DNA of 39,699 bases from Silene noctiflora (taxonomy: Eukaryota; Streptophyta; Magnoliopsida; Caryophyllales; Caryophyllaceae), in contig VHZZ01010949.1 in assembly GCA_009801015.1 (NCBI GenBank), forward strand, positions 25,331-65,029, written 5' to 3'. Positions 33,301 to 39,699 of this stretch are shown here, in pieces (the stretch's first letter is position 1; each line of letters opens with the position of its first letter). A program made the translations under genes and the position numbers. The notes under the pieces are model-generated. The model saw nothing but the letters and a program-made list of their open reading frames with translations. It made no database searches and was not told the DNA's origin.

Positions 33301-35016
33301 ATGTACTAGTAATTAGTAACAAATTGTACACATAAAAGATTATTATTCTCATTTACCAAGAATGAAGGGACATGCTCTCCAGTTGCCAGTTTTGCTCTTG
33401 CGGACAGGATTCCCTTTGATATCAGTAGATCCATCTCCAGTAAATTGGTCAGCATTGTGCTCCTTAATAAGAAATAAGACAAATATTAGTTAAGGGATAT
33501 CTCTGTTCCATGGAATGGGGACCAACATAGTATTCAGAGAGAATTACTCCATGGAAATTTGGGACAGTTATGATGGACACTAAATCGTTACGAACAATAC
33601 GGTTGGTTGGATCATTAAGATTATTAGTTAGGACTACAATGCAGAATTATGGTAGTTCTCATATTTGTCAAGACAAGAGCTTAGTAAAGCTCCTTCTTCG
33701 GCTGACAACAACAACAACATCAGAGCCTTAATCCCAAAATGGTTTGGGGTTGGCTGACATGAATCATCCTTTAGCTCCTTCTTCGGCTGAGTGACAAAAT
33801 AATAATCATAAATGCACTAACGTACTAGATAATAATAGCTTAGAGGACATAGGCAGCCATGAGAGTGGAGGAACACTTCCAAGTAATCATACTTCAACAT
33901 CGCATTCAAAATTCATTTCAACTTACAGACAAGAGTCGCATAATCTAGCAACAAAATCTGCTGGAGCAAAGTATATCACCGTGTTTGCTTAAACCTTGTA
34001 GATCAGAAACTCCATTAAGAACGTACCGCGTATCAAATAGTAGCGTAATTGAATTTGGTTAATGATACCCAACAAGGTTGAGAATCTTGAGAAAAGGACA
34101 GAGGGAAGCATGGAGCACATAGGCAATAAAATGCCAATCATGAAGATTGATGTAAAACCACTAAAGAATCAAATCTTTAACATCAAATTAAAAAACCCAG
34201 CTTTAAGCTAAGGAAAATGTCAGACATAACAACATGATTTGACCAATTTCACCTTGAACTTGATACTGTACACACCATATGATGTCTGACACTAATGGTT
34301 CGCCGGCACTAGTGGCATGCATGGCTACAACTCAAAACTCAGAAACATCAATCAGATTTCTCACGCATCCCAATTCCAATTGCATTCATGTAGCTCTACT
34401 CACTTCACAGGCTCCTACTGCCGATTGGTTTTAGCATGAAACCTCATTGAGCTTGTTAAGTGGGCTATCTCTCCTCTCCATGGCGCGAGCCAAGACCATA
34501 CATGTGTCTAACATTATTGAAACTCAAAAAGGCAACAACTTTCTACAAGTACTATTATTTTTCAATGATGTTTCTCGTATTTCTCCAAAAGGGTACACAA
34601 ATTTGGAACAATTTTCACTACTTGCCAATACAAATACCCAAATATACAATCTAATTAATTCTTCAAACCCAAATCATTCTAGATAACAAAAGTTGGGATA
34701 TAATTATTTTAGCTCGCTGCCATCAATTGGTTTTGGATAGAACCTCTTTGGCTTATGAAGCGGACACTCTACCTTCCTCGTTGCGACTCAGACCCATGTA
34801 CGAATTTAATAGGATATAATCATAGAATCCAGAACAAGCAATATCAGATCAAAGAATCAAAAGCTAAGGGTACTTCATAATCATCAATATATTGATAAAT
34901 CAGCTAAAAAGTTCAATTCTTTGCTTAAAGTAAAGGTAGAATAAAGCCAAAGAAGATGCAAAAACCTGCGAATAGCCATCTCCTAAGAGCAACCTAATGT
35001 TTTCTTGAGTTCCCAT
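30365..35016 (-). CDS. NPF8/PTR-type peptide transporter copy 3, intact
   Basis: Exons: 35016-34966 ([17 protein letters not shown]), 33462-33357, 33263-33046, 32192-31636 and 31187-30365. All junctions are GT-AG in phase; about 584 residues. The ExxER motif is at 55-59 (ECCER), with [19 protein letters not shown], the helix 4 lysine in [19 protein letters not shown] (Lys about 175), [31 protein letters not shown] and a KYKQKKAA tail. Twelve membrane helices are expected, with the long central loop between 6 and 7 falling at the exon 4/5 junction. The role is proton-coupled di/tripeptide transport by family. It is the cleanest member of the tandem array and serves as the reference for the lesions in copy 1 and the extra intron in copy 2. 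Intron 1 is long (1.5 kb) and holds two repeats. Confidence 0.93.
33706..33772 (-). mobile_element. Tiny 5'-truncated LINE insertion with 18-bp target duplication
   Basis: AGCTCCTTCTTCGGCTGA at 33688-33705 is repeated exactly at 33773-33790. The 67-bp insert on the minus strand ends in a (TTG)n tail next to the duplication, as left by target-primed reverse transcription of an RTE-type LINE. It lies in intron 1 of transporter copy 3. Confidence 0.8.
34411..34830. repeat. Pair of degenerate direct repeats in intron 1 of copy 3
   Basis: About 34418-34520 and 34719-34830 share CTGCC..ATTGGTTTT, AACCTC.TTG.GCTT, AGTGG-like and a CTCTCC/CTACC run followed by GAC(C/A)..CAT. Similarity is moderate; the boundaries are approximate. 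Confidence 0.45.
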
Positions 35017-35454
35017 CTTGTTTTGGTTTTCCTTCAGTAATTCAGTAATTTTTCCTTTTTTTTTTTTTTTTTTAACTATTTTCAAAGTTGTTGTTCAAAC
35101 TTCTATGTTAGTGGATAATGTAGTTTAATGTAGACAGGTAGTGTTCCAAGGAGTCATCCAAGAGCAACGATTCCTTTCACATTTTGTTCGCCTCAAGGAA
35201 TCTACCGCTTTAAAAGCCTTCTTATATGCTCCGTTATTCAACTTCATACTATCACTTTGCTTTTTTACGTTTGTTAAAGCGTCTTTTATGCGATAAATCT
35301 CATTAGCCACGTATTTGCAAAAATTATAAAAGTTAGATATTTTTAATATTCTCGTAAAGACGAATCAAACAAGATTACACATGAATATAATTTACGACAT
35401 TATCCGTCTTAAGTTTGAGATGAGTCAAGTTTATAACACTTGTGTATATATAAA
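35017..35454. other. Upstream region of transporter copy 3
   Basis: This should contain the promoter. A 61-codon minus-strand frame (35125-35310) has no family I recognise. A degraded TCCGTCTTAAG motif near 35404 recalls the MITE family at 36640. Confidence 0.4.
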
Positions 35455-36590
35455 AACTAGTATAGATCTGGCGCATGAATACGCCGTATTTTTAGATCAT
35501 CTAGTTTATAATGTATTATTTATAAATTTAAAATTGACACATTAATAATTTTTCATATTTAAATAAGGATAAAAAATTGAAATGGAAAGCTAATCAAAAA
35601 AATTAAGTAAAATTATAAAATGTGTATTTTAATGAAATATTTTACCACGAAACAAATGATTTCAATTTATAATTTTTTTCAAATATTTTTAAAGATTTTT
35701 TTTTGTCACGAAATTAATAATGTTAATTCATAATTTTTTTTAAAACGAATTAAGTACGTGGTAAGTTTTTTTATACAAATCTAATAATATTAATTTGTAG
35801 TTTTTCATATACGAATTTTTAGATTTATACCAATTTTGTTTTATTTTAATTAAAATATTATAATTTAATTAAAAAGAATATAGTGGTTAAAAGATTATAG
35901 AATAATTAAAAGATAATAATTTACAAAATTTAATAAAAATAAAGTCGTGTTTCCTCATTTAAGCATATTCCTTTTGTAGGGAAAACTATTGAGATTTTCT
36001 ATTCTCTTCTAGTAGTAAGAGGGATGCATTAGTTTATACCTCGTGCACTAAATGCACGGTATATAATTTTTTTTTTATTTTTAATAAATTACTTATATAT
36101 TAGTGGTATCTCATTAGTTCATATTTCTCGTCATTGTATCTTGCTTTGAAAAAAAAATTGTAACTAAAAATTAATCAAGAAAATTGAGTAATGTGCTGAA
36201 ATATATTTTAAACAAAAATATTTTTGTATAACACAAGGCTAATGATTTCAATTTTTAAATTTTTTAAAATTTTGTTGTCATAAAAGTAATAATAGCGATT
36301 TACAGTTATGTTTTATACGTAGTGTGAGTTAAAACATTCTGAAATAATAGCATCAATAAAAGATTTAGCAATTTATAGCTTTATATAACTTTTAATTATA
36401 TTTTAATTAAGTGATTATAGTTTAAACTTCAGTGAAAATGATATAATTTGATGAAAGATTAATTTTAATGAAAAGATAATAAGTTAATGAAATATAATAT
36501 AATTATTAGCTTTCTTATGTTTAAAAAATGTTTTTTGAGGAAAAATTGTGAGATTACCTATTCTTTTAGTAGATAGGAGATTGAAGAAAG
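35455..36590. mobile_element. Two degenerate copies of an AT-rich Helitron-like repeat
   Basis: The blocks 35455-36000 and 36030-36590 share an order of motifs. First comes a short GC hairpin (GGCGCATGAATACGCC at 35470; CGTGCACTAAATGCACG at 36042), then TAATCAA(A/G)AAAATT(A/G)AGTAA and TGATTTCAATTT. Each ends in GAGATT plus CTATTCT(C)TT(C)TAGTAG. The hairpin near the left and the CTAG-like close resemble plant non-autonomous Helitrons, but no exact termini can be claimed. Confidence 0.45.
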
Positions 36591-36639
36591 CAGTATGTTT
36601 TATACACATACATGGTATGATACTTGACCTATCCTAAGC

Positions 36640-36690
36640 TTAAGAGTTAAGACGGATAGTGTCGTCTTAAATGAGGATTTGTGAAAAAGT
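36640..36690. repeat. Fragment of the TTGTGACGG MITE family
   Basis: GACGGATAGTGTCGTCTTAA followed by ATGAGGATTTGTGAAA parallels the right end of the element at 3442-3568 (ATGAGAATTTGTGAAA outside it). Confidence 0.45.
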
Positions 36691-37409
36691 TAACTTAAAT
36701 TACAGTCTCTCGATATAATAAGGGTCCGTCTCTCACTAATTTTGGTGAAATATTTTTAAGAGTTTTTATATTTGGTATAAGAGACTTTGAATCATTTTTT
36801 TATTTTAAGGTTTGATTAAGTATATGAATTAGGATCACTTTTACCTTGTGACTACATATTTTGTTTTCACATTTGACTTTTCTTTTTCCAAAAAAAACGC
36901 TGACTAGACCATAAGCCTTATAAGTCCATAATTCTTAGCTATGACGGCAGAAAACGGTACTTCGTATTTTTTTTTTTTTTTTTAAATTGATTATCTTAAA
37001 GACATCTTCACTTGGAAAAAAAAATCGATTTTTGGCTTCTAGAGTTGTAAAAAAGAGTTATGGTTACTCATTTTTTTGTGTCGAAATAAACTTTGTCTGA
37101 TTAGAAGAACTCCACATCACAAATTTCGAAAACTTTTTTTATTTTCCAAATTCATTGTCTTTACAAGATTTTTGGTTTGGAAAAAAAAAAATCACATTCT
37201 CGAAAGTCATAGTCAAATTTTTTTTAAGACTCCTTCAAATAATAATTTTCAACCCTTAACATGCAAATCTATCCAGAATCGCTATCGTCACCTGCAAGTC
37301 TGCAACGTAATTATAGAGAGTCCTAACCTGCAAGGTAAGTCCTGATATAGGGAGCATCCGCAAAGGTGAGATTTTACCTTTCCATATGCCGTCTCCCTCC
37401 TCAAATGGG
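36691..37409. other. AT-rich stretch with no visible gene
   Basis: Only short frames in low-complexity DNA, with several T runs (for example 36968-36983). Confidence 0.5.
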
Positions 37410-37420
37410 TAAACCCCATT

Positions 37421-37854
37421 AAACCTGGCAAATCGAGTCAACGGGTCGGGTTCGGGTCGGGCTAGTTCGGGTCTTTCATTGATTTCAGGTTAACTTGGGT
37501 CGCCTCGAGTCATTTCGGGTTTCGGATCTATTTCGGGTTTGTTCGTCGGGTCAGTTTCGGGTAACTGGGTCGGGTTATTTTGGGTCGGGTCATTTTCGGG
37601 TCAATGAATAAGAGAGAAACAACCATTTCAAGTCTTTTCAGTTCAATTAGAGTTATGTTTTGTCGGGTCATTTTCGGGTTGGGTGATTTCAGAATCGGGT
37701 CAGTTACGGGTCAAGAGTTTGGGTCATGTTCGGGTCGGGTCGGGTATGTTCGGATTTTCGGGTCACATTCGGGTGATGTAGTTCAGGTCATGTCGGGTCT
37801 CGGGTCAGCCTTTTCGGGTCGGGTCAATCGGGTCCGGGTTACTTTTGCCAGGTC
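37421..37854. mobile_element. CGGGTC-rich element with 11-bp target duplication
   Basis: TAAACCCCATT at 37410-37420 recurs exactly at 37855-37865. The 434-bp insert begins AAACCTGGCAAA and ends TTTTGCCAGGTC, giving inverted termini of about 10 bp. The interior consists of dozens of CGGGTC and TTTCGGGT variants on one strand. The 103-codon frame across it (37580-37891) is a by-product of the repeat. Superfamily unassigned; a 9-11 bp duplication is nearest to MULEs. Confidence 0.82.
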
Positions 37855-37975
37855 TAAACCCCATTATTGCACACACCTCTCCAATATATAAGATTCTTCT
37901 ACTTTTAAGGGGAGGTTCCCAAAGAAAAGATAAGGCAATTTGTGTTGCTTTTGGGGTGGTTCCCAAATTTCTGGG

Positions 37976-38243
37976 TTTAAATTAATATTGTTGGGGAGCC
38001 TCATTGTTGCATAGATGTATATATAAATTGGGGATGGTAGATAGAAAAATTAGTGTAAAACGGGGTGGACGAATTAGAAAAAGAGAGAAGAAATATGAGC
38101 ATCCACAAAGGTGAGTCTCCCCATATTTTCTCTTTCCTTTTCTAATTCGTCCACCACATTTTCCACTAACCTTTTTATTTACATCCCCCCTCCAATTCAT
38201 CTCTACATCTATGCAACAATGGAGTTTCCCAAAAATATTAATT
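37976..38243. mobile_element. Long hairpin / foldback MITE
   Basis: The left arm (37976-38097) and right arm (38122-38243) are inverted with small mismatches. Examples are CATTGTTGCATAGATGTA against TACATCTATGCAACAATG, and GTGGACGAATTAGAAAA against TTTTCTAATTCGTCCAC. The loop is about 24 bp. Transcribed on either strand it would fold into a stem of roughly 120 bp. Confidence 0.85.
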
Positions 38244-38974
38244 CACACCAAAATATATGAGAACCTTCCCAAATGTGTTTTGGTAAAAAATTACCGAGTT
38301 ATTGATTTAATTGCGGGTTAAAGTGATCGACCGTTAGCCAACGAATGAATTAATGTGACGATGAGAATGAACGTAAGAAACAACGAAACTAAAGATTGAC
38401 ACGAGATATTTTGGTGACGCGGAAAACCCGATTTGGAAAAACCGCAGGGGGAGTCGGAATCCCACCAACTTTTGCACTATAATTGAGACGGAGTTGCAAG
38501 TACGGAAATACAAGATAATTTTTTTAGAGAATATTAAGTATGGGAGTAATTAAATTGATGAGCTAGGATGGAGACATTAATGAGGAATTGAATGCCTCTT
38601 CTGAATGCTTGTTCTCCCTTTTATAGTTGTTGCAACTAAGGTTTAGGTCTGTTTGGCTGCTCCTAGTCCTGCTCCTGAATTTCTGTGTCTGTTGAGTAAA
38701 GATAGGGAGTAGTTGTTGACTTTCTCCACTTTATATGCGTGTGTTTGTTACACATTATATGTTCTTGTTTGCTTTATTAGATTCCATCTGAATGGTTCAT
38801 GTGCTGCCACGTCATTAATCCCACCTTTCTCATGCTAGCCAATGGATTGTTGCCACGTAGCCCTTTGACAAAAGGTGTATTTTTGTCCATAACAATTACA
38901 CCCAATTTTCCTTCTCAGCTTCAGGGTGAGGAGGGAAATTAGTCCTTCAGGTTCTTAACGCTATTGTCATTCTG
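38244..38974. other. Transposon-like spacer
   Basis: 38395-38470 has GGTGACGCGGAAAACCC and AAAAACCGCAGGGGGAGTC, a pattern I know from repetitive DNA in many plant genomes. No gene is supported. Confidence 0.4.
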
Positions 38975-39586
38975 TTGGAACCTCTATTGCTGTTCTGCAG
39001 GAACAAGCTGCTGCTGCTTCTTTACTTGTTGTATTGCTGCTGCTGCTTTTTGACTCCTTACCCCCTTCCAGGATCTGTTAAGCCTAAGGTTACTTTGGAA
39101 ATGATTCTGGCCCAGAGGAGGAAGAGGAATGCTGGTGGCGCTTCCAAGCCTGCTGAAAAGAGGAAGGCAGATTCTGCTCCTGCTCCTGGGTCTAGCTCCA
39201 GGAAGAAGCCTGCTTCCGATCCTGCTGCTGAATCTGCTCCTATTGAGGTGACCCCTATGGCCACAATGCCCTCTCTTCCTGGATCCACTCTGGTATCTGG
39301 CTTTGCTTCTGCAGCTGGACTTGACTCTGCTTCTACGGTTGCACCTAGCTCTGCTTCTGAGACTGCATTTGGTTCTATTTCTAGGGCTGTACCTGGGGAA
39401 GCATCTGGTTCTGCTTCCGAATCTCCAGTTGCTGGTGCCCTTCCTGAAATAATGCTCAGGTTCCCCGGCCACTTCGGGAGAGCCAAGGCTAGCCACTGGC
39501 CGCAACTGGGTACCCTGTTGTTTCTTGGCCCCGCGTGCTGCACTAGGAAGGAGGTCCATAAAAGGTGTAGTAAGACAGTTTTCTGA
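38975..39586 (+). CDS. Ser/Ala-rich frame, probably transposon-derived, partial
   Basis: A 203-codon frame is open to the TGA at 39584. The convincing part starts after a TTCCAG acceptor-like site at 39071 (SVKPKVTLEMILAQRRKRN, then KPAEKRKADSAPAP and a run of SAS/SGS-type repeats). The Leu/Cys-rich first 30 codons look like intron or another frame of a CTG repeat. The mix of a short basic KRK segment and a low-complexity tail recalls regions next to gag-like or plant-mobile-domain frames of plant transposons, but I see no catalytic or zinc motif. Weight as a host gene is low. Confidence 0.35.
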   Translation: MEPLLLFCRNKLLLLLYLLYCCCCFLTPYPLPGSVKPKVTLEMILAQRRKRNAGGASKPAEKRKADSAPAPGSSSRKKPASDPAAESAPIEVTPMATMPSLPGSTLVSGFASAAGLDSASTVAPSSASETAFGSISRAVPGEASGSASESPVAGALPEIMLRFPGHFGRAKASHWPQLGTLLFLGPACCTRKEVHKRCSKTVF

Positions 39587-39699
39587 GCACTCTTTCGAGG
39601 TGAGTGATAAGCGGGATTTTGTCGTCGATTCCCGATCAAAAAGAATTTGTAAAAACCCAAATTAAGTAGTATAATAAGGGTGTCGAACCACAAGGATGG
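39587..39699. other. Window end, repeat-like
   Basis: GTATAATAAGGGTGTCGAAC with CACAAGGATGG resembles a recurrent plant repeat motif; no gene is visible before the edge. Confidence 0.35.

Noticed and set aside
35125..35310. 61-codon minus-strand frame with helix-like, charged sequence upstream of transporter copy 3
   Set aside because: No family recognised, no good start context and no second exon; kept only as a note.

Overview
This window is nuclear DNA from a flowering plant, probably a Caryophyllales species; the lineage is inferred from gene similarity and from the style of the interspersed repeats, not proven. Genes have short exons with GT-AG introns, plant-type families, AT-rich introns and dense small transposons. 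Single ambiguous bases near 1.8-2.9 kb and a 575-base N gap (13602-14176) show a draft assembly, so isolated single-base lesions need checking.

Layout. 1-3.6 kb is gene-free and made of stacked inverted-repeat elements. 3901-10762 (+) is a nine-exon gene for a GNAT-family acetyltransferase of about 299 residues. 12140-17342 (-) is a tandem pair of glutamate decarboxylase genes: the upstream copy (14963-17342) is intact with six exons and about 510 residues; the downstream copy (12140-14223) has lost its first exons and carries two clean hAT-like insertions with 8-bp target duplications, one inside a coding exon. 17916-35016 (-) is a tandem array of three NPF8/PTR-type peptide transporter genes sharing one five-exon plan. 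The most 3' copy (17916-22721) is broken by a lost splice donor and a one-base frameshift. The middle copy (25751-29377) is open but has an extra intron flanked by a perfect 9-bp direct repeat. The third (30365-35016) is intact. A class I TCP transcription factor frame (24480-25058, +) without a visible ATG lies between the first two transporters. 35-39.7 kb has no convincing cellular gene: AT-rich degenerate repeats, a CGGGTC-rich element with an 11-bp target duplication, a long near-perfect hairpin and a transposon-like Ser/Ala-rich frame.

How it fits together. Apart from the acetyltransferase, the window is a small laboratory of tandem duplication and decay. Glutamate decarboxylase makes GABA in the cytosol and NPF8 proteins move di- and tripeptides with protons, but nothing in the sequence shows that the neighbours act together. 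The strongest new observation is the probable birth of a spliceosomal intron by insertion in the middle transporter, where the target duplication itself supplies both splice sites and removal restores the exact reading frame seen in the two sister copies.
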